Shown: piece after piece, positions 13,583 through 21,794 of the stretch | How positions within the stretch are numbered: position 1 is the stretch's first letter | Layout: every line of letters begins with the position of its first letter | Assembly: GCA_002311745.1 (NCBI GenBank) | Contig: DBZL01000069.1 | Span: forward strand, 1 to 26,384 | Direction of reading: 5' to 3' | Source: Phycisphaerales bacterium UBA1161 | GTDB lineage: Bacteria > Planctomycetota > Phycisphaerae > Tepidisphaerales > Tepidisphaeraceae | DNA: 26,384 bases | Notes under the pieces: generated by a model | Databases searched by the model: none | What the model saw: the letters and a program-made list of their open reading frames with translations, nothing else | What the model was told of the DNA's origin: nothing | Translations under genes and position numbers: made by a program

Positions 13583-16459
13583 CGTCTTCCGGTTACTCTG
13601 AGCCGCTTTCACGGCTTGGGCATCACGCAACGACAAATCCGGATACTGCGGATCATCGCCGACATCCGGCCGGCGCTTCCAACTCCGCGCACAGGCCTTG
13701 TACGTCTGGCGGCGATCGACCACCTGAACCCGCGCGCCCGGACCCTGCGGCGGCGTCTCGGCAAAACTGTGATGCCCGGCGCCGACCATGTCTTCCAGGT
13801 CCGGCCCGTACGCGTGCAGCCGGCGGCGAAGGGCATCGTCACTGATTTCGTACACCAATTCCGCATCCAGGGCCTTGTTCAGCCCGGATGATTTTTTCAG
13901 GGCATCCAGTTGCGCTAGCGCTTGATCGCGCAGGTCCATCAATAGCGACCATTCGTGCTGCTGGTCGGGCGACGGATCGGGGCCGGCGGGCTGCGGCAAT
14001 GACATCAGGTGCACGCTGGGGACGGCGGCGTCTTCGCCGGATTTGTGCGGGATGTGCTCCCAGGCTTCATCGGCGGTGAAGACGATGATCGGCGCCAGCA
14101 AGCGCGTCAGGGCCGAGGCCATGCGATACATCACCGTCTGGCAACGCCGGCGGGAAGGTGAAGCGGGCTGCTCGCAATAAAGGCGGTCCTTCATGGCGTT
14201 GCCGTAAACCGCGCTGATCTGCACGGCGCAGAAATCGTGCAGCAATCTGAACGCCCGGTGAAGCTGATACGTGTCGTACGCGGCCGTCACATCGATGATG
14301 AGCTGATCGAGCTGGGCCCAGGCCCAGCCGTCCAGACTGTTGGGCGGGATGGGCCGGCTGTCGGCGTGCGGATCGAAGTCGTACAGGTTGCTCAGCAGGT
14401 ACCGCAGAGTGTTGCGGATCTTGCGATATTTATCGCCGAATTCCTTGATGGCCTGCGGACTGGCGGGGATGTCGTTTTGATAATCCACGCTGCAGCACCA
14501 CAGGCGCAGCACATCCGCCCCGTGACGGTTCACCTCCTGCGTGGCCGTCACGTATTCCTTGTCCGATTTGCTGACCTTGGTGCCATCCGGCTTGACGACA
14601 AAACCGTGCGTCAGCACCTGCTTGAACGGCGGCTGGCCCGTCGCGCCCAGACCGAGCAATAGCGAAAGTTGAAACCAGCCGCGATGCTGGTCGGAGCCTT
14701 CTAGATACAGATCGGCCGGGAAGTGCAGATACGAGCGGTCGTTTAGCACCGCCCGCCAACTGCTGCCGCTTTCAAACCAGACGTCGAAGATGTCCTTTTC
14801 TTTTCGCAGCTTGTCCTTGGGGAAATTGGGTCCTGGATCGCAATCACCGAGCAATTGCGCCGGCGAATCGGTGAACCAGGCGTCCGATCCTTTTTCGGCA
14901 AAGCGCTTGGCGACGGCGCGGGCGGACTGCGGGGTCAGAAGCGCTTCGCCTTTTTCGTTGTAAAACACCGGAATGGGCAAACCCCAGGCCCGCTGGCGCG
15001 AAATGCACCAATCCGGGCGCGATTCGAGCATGCCGGTGATGCGCGCTTGGCCCCAATTTGGGACAAACTCGATCTGATGGATCACCGCATCCAACGCCCG
15101 CTGGCGCAGGGAGCGCGGCGAATCGCCTTTAACCGCAAACGGCTTGTCGATGGCGATGAACCACTGCTCGGTGGCGCGGAAGATCGTCTTGGTCTTGCTG
15201 CGCCAATCATGCGGGTAGCTATGCGTGATTTTCTGCTGATGGAATAGTAGTCGCTTGTCGGCAAGATGCTGGACGATGATCGGATTGGCTTCCCAAACTG
15301 TTTTGCCCTTGATCCAGTCCGGCACCGTGTCGTCGAATCGGCCGTTGGCCAGAACGGGGCAATAAATGTCCAATCCATTGGCGACACCTGTCACATAGTC
15401 TTCTTCACCATGACCCGGCGCGGTGTGAACCAAGCCGGTACCGGTGTCGAGACTTACGTACGCTGCTGAGACGACTTTGGCCGCTCTTGCTGCAAACGGA
15501 TAGCGATAGGTCAAGCCCACCAAGTCTCGACCTTTGCAGTATCCATAGAAAGGCGCGTTTGGTGGACGACCCCATTCAAGCGGAAGCACCTCTTTTGAAA
15601 GGTCTCTAGCGATCAATGCCGGAACCGTTCGGCCTCCGGCCGGTACGCCATACAGGCCGTATTCGAATTCCTCGTTGACGGCCACCGCCAAATTGGCCGG
15701 AAGGGTCCAAGGGGTGGTCGTCCAGATCATCAAGTGAACCGGAACGTCCGCGGGCGGCTGGAGTGAAGCCGGGAGCTTCGAGCGGTCTTCGAGCTCAAAC
15801 AGCACGAAGATGCTGTCGTCTTCCACGTCCTGGTATTCCAATTCCGCATCGGCCAGGGCGGTTTGGTTGGCCACGGACCAGTGCACGGGCTTGAGTTGCT
15901 TGTAGACCAGGCCAGCTTCGACGAATCGCGCAAAAATCTCCAGCGTCTGCGCTTCGTAGGCCGGACTCATCGTCAGATACGGATTGTTCCACTCGCCCAG
16001 GATGCCCAGGCGCTGGAACTGCTCGCTTTGGATCTTGACGTATTTCTGGGCGTATTCGTGGCAGAGGCGGCGGATGTCCAGGACGCTCATCTGGCGCAGC
16101 TTGGGACCGAGGTCCTGCTGGATTTTGTGCTCGATGGGCAGGCCGTGACAGTCCCAGCCGGGAACGTACGGCGTTTGATACCCCTGCATCGAGCGGAAAC
16201 GCAGGACCACGTCCTTGAGGGTCTTGTTGATCAGGTGACCGATGTGGATGTCGCCGTTGGCGAACGGCGGGCCGTCGTGCAGGACCCATTTTTGGCCGGC
16301 GGCGCGGTGGGTGATCAGCTTTTCGTAGAGCCGGCCCTCTTTCCAGCGAGAGAGGCGCGGCGGCTCGTTGGCGGTGAGCTTGGCCTCCATGGGAAAAGGC
16401 GTCTGCGGGAGATTCAGCGTGGACTTGTAATTTTTCTTGTCCACTTGCGCTTGCGTCAT
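13577..16459 (-). CDS. ileS: isoleucine--tRNA ligase
   Basis: Predicted 960-residue class I aminoacyl-tRNA synthetase charging tRNA-Ile. The HIGH motif is intact in GDIHIGHL (69-76) and the second signature reads KVSKS (about 628-632). The CP1 editing domain shows WTTTPWTLPAN and GTGLVHTAPGHGEEDY. The anticodon-binding domain and a short C-terminal zinc-ribbon region follow. In that region only the first of four usual cysteines remains (C923); the others are S926, S943 and D946, so the zinc site is probably lost. The ATG at 16459 is preferred because its A overlaps the MATE stop codon (ATGA); an open extension to 17170 has no homology. The stop lies within the 37-bp palindrome. Confidence 0.95.
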   Translation of the reverse strand: MTQAQVDKKNYKSTLNLPQTPFPMEAKLTANEPPRLSRWKEGRLYEKLITHRAAGQKWVLHDGPPFANGDIHIGHLINKTLKDVVLRFRSMQGYQTPYVPGWDCHGLPIEHKIQQDLGPKLRQMSVLDIRRLCHEYAQKYVKIQSEQFQRLGILGEWNNPYLTMSPAYEAQTLEIFARFVEAGLVYKQLKPVHWSVANQTALADAELEYQDVEDDSIFVLFELEDRSKLPASLQPPADVPVHLMIWTTTPWTLPANLAVAVNEEFEYGLYGVPAGGRTVPALIARDLSKEVLPLEWGRPPNAPFYGYCKGRDLVGLTYRYPFAARAAKVVSAAYVSLDTGTGLVHTAPGHGEEDYVTGVANGLDIYCPVLANGRFDDTVPDWIKGKTVWEANPIIVQHLADKRLLFHQQKITHSYPHDWRSKTKTIFRATEQWFIAIDKPFAVKGDSPRSLRQRALDAVIHQIEFVPNWGQARITGMLESRPDWCISRQRAWGLPIPVFYNEKGEALLTPQSARAVAKRFAEKGSDAWFTDSPAQLLGDCDPGPNFPKDKLRKEKDIFDVWFESGSSWRAVLNDRSYLHFPADLYLEGSDQHRGWFQLSLLLGLGATGQPPFKQVLTHGFVVKPDGTKVSKSDKEYVTATQEVNRHGADVLRLWCCSVDYQNDIPASPQAIKEFGDKYRKIRNTLRYLLSNLYDFDPHADSRPIPPNSLDGWAWAQLDQLIIDVTAAYDTYQLHRAFRLLHDFCAVQISAVYGNAMKDRLYCEQPASPSRRRCQTVMYRMASALTRLLAPIIVFTADEAWEHIPHKSGEDAAVPSVHLMSLPQPAGPDPSPDQQHEWSLLMDLRDQALAQLDALKKSSGLNKALDAELVYEISDDALRRRLHAYGPDLEDMVGAGHHSFAETPPQGPGARVQVVDRRQTYKACARSWKRRPDVGDDPQYPDLSLRDAQAVKAAQSNRKTE

Positions 16460-17862
16460 GACGGGTCCAGTGTAGCGGATGACAGCGGCGCATTCGAGAC
16501 CGTCGCCAGCCGAATATCCCGCCACTGGCCGCCGACGAATCGCACCAGCATGTAGACCCCCACGAGGACGCCATACAGGCATCCCATGTACCATGGCCCG
16601 CCGAATCCCAGGCCCGGCGTCCACCGCGCCACGGCGTAACCCCCCGCCACCGACACCGTCCAGCAGAGCGTCGTCATCACCACCGCCGGCCGGAGTGTAT
16701 CCCCCGCGCCGCGCAGCGCTCCGACGTAAATGATGTATAGGGCGTCGAAGATTTCGTAGATGGCGGCGCACACGAGATAGAGGCCGCCGATGCGAACCAC
16801 CTGCGGATCGTGGGTAAAGAGGCGCATGAGCGGCCCGCGAGCCGCAATAAAAACGACGCCGCATGCCGTCACATAGGCCAGGGAAAGAAAAAATCCCAGA
16901 TGCGCCCGCCGGGCCGCCACGATCGGCATGCCGCGACCGATGTACCGCCCCACCAGGGCGGTCACCGCCACGCCGATCCCCACGCATGGCATGAAACTGG
17001 CCACCATGTATCTGAGCATGAACGTGTTGGCCTCCATGGCGGTGGTCCCCAGCACCGCCAATACGCCGTTGCAAAACACGCCCCAGGCCAACACGTCGCT
17101 GAACCACTGCAACCCGGAGGGCACGCCGACGCGCACGAGCGTGGCCAGATGTCCGGCTCGCGGCAAGCAATCGCCCGCGCCGAAATGCTCGCGCACGCTC
17201 GGCCGCAGCGTCATCACGATCAGCGTCAGCATCTCGCAGGTGACGCCAATGTTCTGCGCCCAGGCGGCGCCGACGACGCCGTGCGACCTAAAGCCGCCAT
17301 GGCCCAGTACGACGCACCAGGCGACGACGGCGTTGATGCCCGTGCCCAAGACCGCCGCCGCCAGAACGGCTCGAGGCCGGTCGATGCCCAGCAGAAATTG
17401 CGACAACGCCATCGAAATGAGTTTCGCCACGGCCGCGAAGATCACGATCCGCCAGTAAGCGCTTTCCAGGTTGGCCTGGTCCGCCGCATGCCCGAAGCCG
17501 ACGCGAAAAATCTGCGGTCCCAGGTTCATCAGCGGCAGCAACACCGCGCCGTACATCAACGCCAGCCAAACCCCCTGCCACAAATACCGCCCGCACTCGC
17601 GAAAATCGCGTCGGCCAAAACTCTGGCTGACCAGGGTGTTGACCAGCACGAGGGTGCCCATGCCGAGGCTCAGGGCGGCGAAGTTGAGCATGCCGCTGTT
17701 GGCCGCCGCCGTCGCCGCCATCTCGCCGCCGGCCTGCGGGCGCGAGAGCATCCAGGTGTCGATGAACTGCATGACGGTGTACGAGGCCATCTGCGCCACG
17801 GTGGGCAGGGCCAGGGAAAGCAGTTCAACGATGGGACGAGGTTGGCGTCCGGCCTGGGGCAT
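16456..17862 (-). CDS. MATE family efflux transporter
   Basis: Predicted 468-residue inner-membrane antiporter with about 12 hydrophobic segments in two six-helix halves. The start LLSLALPTVAQMASYTVMQF, the loop DTWMLSR (35-41), the GMGTLVLVNTLVSQSFGRRD segment (67-86) and GALRGAGDTLRPA (about 383-395) are typical of MATE proteins (NorM/DinF superfamily). Substrate is unknown; drugs, dyes or a lipid-linked compound are possible. Its stop codon overlaps the ileS start by 4 nt, so the genes are probably translationally coupled. No SD precedes the ATG, but TACACT lies 6 nt upstream. Confidence 0.9.
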   Translation of the reverse strand: MPQAGRQPRPIVELLSLALPTVAQMASYTVMQFIDTWMLSRPQAGGEMAATAAANSGMLNFAALSLGMGTLVLVNTLVSQSFGRRDFRECGRYLWQGVWLALMYGAVLLPLMNLGPQIFRVGFGHAADQANLESAYWRIVIFAAVAKLISMALSQFLLGIDRPRAVLAAAVLGTGINAVVAWCVVLGHGGFRSHGVVGAAWAQNIGVTCEMLTLIVMTLRPSVREHFGAGDCLPRAGHLATLVRVGVPSGLQWFSDVLAWGVFCNGVLAVLGTTAMEANTFMLRYMVASFMPCVGIGVAVTALVGRYIGRGMPIVAARRAHLGFFLSLAYVTACGVVFIAARGPLMRLFTHDPQVVRIGGLYLVCAAIYEIFDALYIIYVGALRGAGDTLRPAVVMTTLCWTVSVAGGYAVARWTPGLGFGGPWYMGCLYGVLVGVYMLVRFVGGQWRDIRLATVSNAPLSSATLDPS

Positions 17863-17868
17863 CCCGAA

Positions 17869-17874
17869 AGTGTA
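17869..17874 (-). promoter_or_regulatory. -10-like hexamer for a leaderless MATE-ileS transcript
   Basis: TACACT on the minus strand ends 6 nt before the MATE ATG. There is no SD and no good -35 in the GC-rich upstream DNA. Confidence 0.3.
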
Positions 17875-17967
17875 GGGGCAAGCCGGTTCGGCGGCGAATC
17901 GCTTCGCTGAGGTGGCGAACCTAAGAGCCTCTCCTGTTGCGCCGAGGCGCGAGACAGAAGGACTCGG

Positions 17968-18144
17968 TCACATGGAGGAGTTAAGCGAGGTCCAACTGGC
18001 GGCGACCTTCGAGCCCACCGCGGCGATGATGGCAATGGCCGCGACGACAATCAGGGACGCAATGAGCACGTATTCCAACACCTCGCCGCCGCTTTGGTCA
18101 GAAATGAGCTTTCTCAAAAACGCCCGAAGTTGCCGACGCATCAT
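17968..18144 (-). CDS. Flp-family type IVb pilin precursor
   Basis: Predicted 58-residue prepilin. A short basic leader (MMRRQLRAFLRKLISDQSG) ends at the expected prepilin-peptidase site SG/GEVLEYVL, with glutamate at +5 and tyrosine at +6 of the mature form. A 20-residue hydrophobic helix (LIASLIVVAAIAIIAAVG) and a short polar tail follow. The start is the first of two adjacent ATGs at 18144, with GGAAGGGG 6 nt upstream. No Tad/Flp assembly genes (cpaA-F, tadB/C) are in the window, so its secretion system must be elsewhere. Its neighbours are a glycosyltransferase upstream and the MATE gene downstream. Confidence 0.85.
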   Translation of the reverse strand: MMRRQLRAFLRKLISDQSGGEVLEYVLIASLIVVAAIAIIAAVGSKVAASWTSLNSSM

Positions 18145-18171
18145 AGCGGACCCCTTCCGTTGAATGCGTCG

Positions 18172-18177
18172 ATTATG
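18172..18177 (-). promoter_or_regulatory. -10-like hexamer for the Flp pilin gene
   Basis: CATAAT (5/6 match) on the minus strand lies about 27 nt upstream of the pilin ATG and its SD. No consensus -35 is seen. The gap of about 146 bp from the preceding gene leaves room for a separate promoter. Confidence 0.25.
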
Positions 18178-18290
18178 CCGCAGCTTAAGTGAATGCGCAG
18201 ATGGATTGCGCACGTTATTCCGAGTCATCGGTTCGGGGGGGTGCAAAGTGGGCAATCTATGACGAAGATGCCGGGCATCTTGCCGCGGAT

Positions 18291-19496
18291 TCAGGCGGCA
18301 GAGCGGGCGGCGACCTGGACCTGCGTGGCCGTGCGCGGGCGGTGCCACAGACGTAATACCGGGCCGGGGAAGTGTCGGCGGATGGTCTTCAGGCGCAACT
18401 CGATCTGGGCGGGATTGATGTTGGTGATGATGACGCCGTCGATGCCGCCGCCTTCGAAAGCGTTACGGACGGAGACGATGGGCAGGCCGCGGTATTCAAC
18501 GCCGTCGAATGCGGGGTTGTCATCGGCGATGCAGCGCAGTTGCAGACCGCTGGAGCGTGCGGCGTTGTAGGCGGGCCAGATGTTTTTGCTGAAGTCGGCC
18601 AGGACGACGCGCCAGACGCTGCAGCGGCGAGCCCAGTCACCGATAGCAGCCGCCTGCCGGCGGAAATGGAAAATATTTTCCAGGGCGGCATCGTCCAGGG
18701 GCGATCGGCCGGTAAGCGATTGACGCAGGCGCCAAAGGCGGGCGCTCAGCAATGCCTTTTGGATCTCGTGCCACTTCGCATGGCCGCGGGCCAGGGCCTG
18801 GTAGCGCAGGCGCCAGTCTTGCCAGTAGATTTTGCGCAGCTTGGCCGGCAGGAAACGCTGGGCGATGATCAGATTATTCCGCAGATCCAAGGTGTGAACC
18901 AGTGGAGATGCGCGCCCATCGCCGGGCACTTTGTCGTGGCGGAAGACGACGTCCTCGCGGCGGTCGACGCGGTGGCCGCCGCCCCAGACGCGGAAGCTCA
19001 GGTCGTATTCCTCGGCCTGTCGGAAAAATTCCTTGCGGAAACCGCCGATCTGGTCCAGCACGCTCTTGCGATAGCAGGTGGCGCCGCCCATGACGATGCT
19101 GGGCAGCGCCGGCGCTTCGGTCGAGCCGTCCGGTAAGAGCACCTTGGCGACCAGCGCGCCGGTGGTGGGATTGGCATCCATGTGCGACAGGGCCAAGGCG
19201 ACGGCGCGCGCGTCAGCGGGATAGCTGTCGTCGTCCAGGCAGATCACGTATGGCCCGGTGCAACGAGCGAACGCGTGGTTGCGGGCATACATGCCCTGGT
19301 TGGCACAGTTGCGGATCAGATGCACGCGCGGGAACTGCCGCTGTACGGCATCGGCGCTGCCATCGGTCGAGGCGTTGTCCACGACCCAGATGTCCCAGTC
19401 ATCGGCCGGAACGGGCGTAACGCTCGGCAGCCGCGCCAGCGTCTGGAGCAGCGTCTGGCAGCGGTTGTAGGAGATGATGACGTAACTTAGGCGCAT
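18291..19496 (-). CDS. family 2 glycosyltransferase with extra C-terminal domain
   Basis: Predicted 401-residue GT-A enzyme transferring a sugar from a nucleotide donor. The start MRLSYVIISYNR, VVDNASTDGS (38-47), the metal-binding LDDDS (87-91), the acceptor segment GGFRKEFFRQAEEYDLSFRV (151-170) and RHDK near 187-190 follow the GT2 pattern. About 110 residues at the C terminus (near 285-395) are not part of GT2: WRVVLADFSKN, IADDNPAFDGVEYRGLPIVS and VIITNINPAQIE suggest a Rossmann-like nucleotide-sugar module similar to the N-terminal part of CapD-type proteins. The ATG at 19496 overlaps the end of the preceding glycosyltransferase by 10 nt; a TTG at 19532 is possible but less likely. Likely a surface glycan or protein glycosylation enzyme. 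Confidence 0.8.
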   Translation of the reverse strand: MRLSYVIISYNRCQTLLQTLARLPSVTPVPADDWDIWVVDNASTDGSADAVQRQFPRVHLIRNCANQGMYARNHAFARCTGPYVICLDDDSYPADARAVALALSHMDANPTTGALVAKVLLPDGSTEAPALPSIVMGGATCYRKSVLDQIGGFRKEFFRQAEEYDLSFRVWGGGHRVDRREDVVFRHDKVPGDGRASPLVHTLDLRNNLIIAQRFLPAKLRKIYWQDWRLRYQALARGHAKWHEIQKALLSARLWRLRQSLTGRSPLDDAALENIFHFRRQAAAIGDWARRCSVWRVVLADFSKNIWPAYNAARSSGLQLRCIADDNPAFDGVEYRGLPIVSVRNAFEGGGIDGVIITNINPAQIELRLKTIRRHFPGPVLRLWHRPRTATQVQVAARSAA

Positions 19497-21709
19497 GGCT
19501 CGGTCCGCAACAGATGGCCGATTTGCCGGCAAGCCCGCTGCAGGCCCGCTTCATAACTCAGGCGCGATTCCAGGTCCCCGCGCATAGCCCCGGCGGTCTT
19601 GCGACGTAAAGGTTCATCGGCCAGGAAACGGTGGACCTTGTCCCGTAATGTCAGCGGATCGGCAAATAAAACATCGGCCAAATTCGCCACCGCCGGTCGC
19701 CTTGGGCGCAGCAGGCCGGCCCTCTGCCAGTTCCGCGCCATCTGGACGGGATCGGCCTGCTCCGACATCGCGTCGCAGCGGCTGAGAATCGCTTCCAGTT
19801 CCGCGCGGTGCTGCGGTGCGATCGCGGAGCGGGCCTGCTGCAGCGTCTGGACGTCGTCGCCGACGTGGTCGCTCAGGAAATCCAGCAGCATTTGCGGCAG
19901 ATGGTTGAAGGGATGATCGCGGATCAGGAAAAAGCCACCGGCAAAAACGCCGGCGAGCAGGCGCGGGTGCGTGAAGCACGCGAACGGCTCGAGCTGCAAA
20001 TTGATCCTCGTGCTGCGGACCAGATTCTCCAGATCGGCGCCGGGCTGAACGACCCCGCGCGCATAGGGTGCGAAATGCGGATGATCCTCCCATCCGCGGC
20101 CGTAGATGCCGAAACGGATGCCGCCCTGCCGAGCCAGATCGGCCACCCAGCAAAGCGCCTGGTGGCGATACAGATGATTGTTCAGACGGTCCCACAGGAG
20201 ATTGACCAGGCCATCGAGAAGCTGTGCGTCGCAGATGCCGATGCCGCAGTCAAGCTGGGCTTGCTCGACGGCGCGGCGGACCTGCCGCGACGTGGCCAAA
20301 CAGCCGCCTCGCTCATAGACGCCCAGCACCTGCGCCACGGCCGCTTCGGCGATGCTGCGCAATTGCGGCGAGGCCGATGCGCGGGCCAGGACCTCCTGCA
20401 CGATCTGATCCGTCGTCCTCGACCAGTTGGAGAGGTACGCCAAATCCAAACCATCACTGATCCACGACTGCGGACGAGCTGGAATGCGCGCCAGGTTCGG
20501 CAGATCGACGATCTGCCGAGGCGGATAACCGTGCTGCTGGACGAAGTGTGTACCGATGGCGGTCAGAACAAAATCGCGGATGGCGACGCTGGCGCCGGCT
20601 TCTTTACTGGTCAGATTGGACAGATGGTCCTGAATCCAGCAGACAAACGGCAACCGCGGCGGAAATACGTCTTCGTATTCGTGCCGCAGGTGATCGATCA
20701 GCAGGACCAGATCCGGTTGGAACTCGGCCAGCGCCCACCGCATGGCATGCTTGCGCAGGGCGTGATGCGGCGAAGGCTCGATCACCGTTCGCGTTTCCCA
20801 GCCGAGTTTGGCAAGAGCCTCGGCCGCGTCGGCGGTGGAATACTGCAGGACGGTGGTGAATCGGCTGGTGATCAGCAGCACGCGGGGTCGCCGCGGCGGA
20901 CGGTCCGAAAAGAGCTGCGACAGCGCCGCGGAATCCATGCCCGACGAGTCGTAAAACGCGGCCGTCTGCTGGGCCGCTTGCCGGTCGGCCTCGAGTAGTT
21001 TGGCCAGGGTCTGCTGGAAAACCGCTTCCATTTGCGCGTACTGCGTGCTCTGACAAACGTGGCTTTCCGGAAAGGGAAGGAAGAGGTCGGCCAACAATTC
21101 GTTTTCAAAGCGCGTCGGCCAATCCGGGCCGACAAACCAACCAAACCGTCCCTGTTGGATCGGGCCGGACGGACCGGAAAGATCGTGCAACAGCAAGACG
21201 GCCAAAAGCAGTTGCGGATCGGGTTCGATGACAAAAACGGCTTGGTGGCGTCCCAGCGGCAAGACAGGAGAGTGATGGGCCAGGGCCGACAGAACATAAC
21301 CATCCCCCAGTCCGCATAGGGCCAGGGGCGAGCCGCTCTGCCAGGCGGAGCGGATTTCGCCGAGCGTCTGCACGGCGGCCAGAACCGGATCGCCGCCGCG
21401 CGACAGCGGCACCCACCGGCCGTCGCTGGCGGCGCCGATGGTCCACTGCCCGGCCTTGGCGCGGATGACGGCGAACGGCTGAGCGTCGCGCTGCAGGGCC
21501 TCGATGAGGATCGGGTAGATCGCCGGGCGGTGCTGGGCGATGTCGGCCAGGTTGCGGGCAAAGCGGTGGCGCAATTCGCCGGCGGCATCGCGGTGGACCT
21601 CGGCTCCCAGAGCCTCGGCGGCCTGACGCCAGCGGTGAGCCCGCAGGTGCGCCTGGGCTGGATGCTCGGCGGCCTGAGCTTGCGGATCGACGCTCATTTG
21701 CGGAGGCAC
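19487..21709 (-). CDS. glycosyltransferase with Maf-like N terminus and CgeB-like C terminus
   Basis: Predicted 740-residue protein. The N-terminal third contains LALCGLGDGYVLSALAHH (129-146) followed by VFVIEPDP (158-165) and WFVGPDW (191-197), the arrangement of Maf/DUF115 flagellin-glycosylation proteins. From about residue 275, RPRVLLITSRFTTVLQYSTA, PFVCWIQDH (354-362), YLSNWSR and GIYGRGWEDHP with LEPFACFTHPRLLAGVFAGG match CgeB-like GT-B glycosyltransferases. No membrane segment is visible. GTG at 21709 is chosen because GATAAT lies 6 nt upstream; an ATG at 21697 is an alternative, and neither has an SD. It overlaps the GT2 gene by 10 nt, so the two form one unit, divergent from the HldE-like gene. 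A role in glycosylating a surface protein is inferred. Confidence 0.75.
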   Translation of the reverse strand: MPPQMSVDPQAQAAEHPAQAHLRAHRWRQAAEALGAEVHRDAAGELRHRFARNLADIAQHRPAIYPILIEALQRDAQPFAVIRAKAGQWTIGAASDGRWVPLSRGGDPVLAAVQTLGEIRSAWQSGSPLALCGLGDGYVLSALAHHSPVLPLGRHQAVFVIEPDPQLLLAVLLLHDLSGPSGPIQQGRFGWFVGPDWPTRFENELLADLFLPFPESHVCQSTQYAQMEAVFQQTLAKLLEADRQAAQQTAAFYDSSGMDSAALSQLFSDRPPRRPRVLLITSRFTTVLQYSTADAAEALAKLGWETRTVIEPSPHHALRKHAMRWALAEFQPDLVLLIDHLRHEYEDVFPPRLPFVCWIQDHLSNLTSKEAGASVAIRDFVLTAIGTHFVQQHGYPPRQIVDLPNLARIPARPQSWISDGLDLAYLSNWSRTTDQIVQEVLARASASPQLRSIAEAAVAQVLGVYERGGCLATSRQVRRAVEQAQLDCGIGICDAQLLDGLVNLLWDRLNNHLYRHQALCWVADLARQGGIRFGIYGRGWEDHPHFAPYARGVVQPGADLENLVRSTRINLQLEPFACFTHPRLLAGVFAGGFFLIRDHPFNHLPQMLLDFLSDHVGDDVQTLQQARSAIAPQHRAELEAILSRCDAMSEQADPVQMARNWQRAGLLRPRRPAVANLADVLFADPLTLRDKVHRFLADEPLRRKTAGAMRGDLESRLSYEAGLQRACRQIGHLLRTEPCA

Positions 21710-21715
21710 GGGTTC

Positions 21716-21721
21716 ATTATC
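21716..21721 (-). promoter_or_regulatory. -10-like hexamer for the glycosyltransferase operon
   Basis: GATAAT on the minus strand (5/6 match) ends 6 nt before the GTG at 21709. It lies in the 85-bp gap shared with the divergent HldE-like gene. No clear -35 is seen. Confidence 0.35.
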
Positions 21722-21794
21722 GGACGATCACCCAGGCGAGGTTGAGCGGGCATGGTCCGATAAATTCTGAATCTGTAAGCCATCTCACGCCGAT

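Noticed and set aside
16460..17170. A 1197-residue reading frame starting inside the MATE gene
   Set aside because: The extra 237 residues are the antisense-free out-of-frame reading of the MATE gene with Arg/Gly-rich composition. ileS starts at 16459 with the ATGA overlap.
17875..17967. GGTTCG/CGAACC pairing between the MATE and pilin genes as a terminator
   Set aside because: Stem is short, loop about 25 nt, and no T-run; not enough to call.
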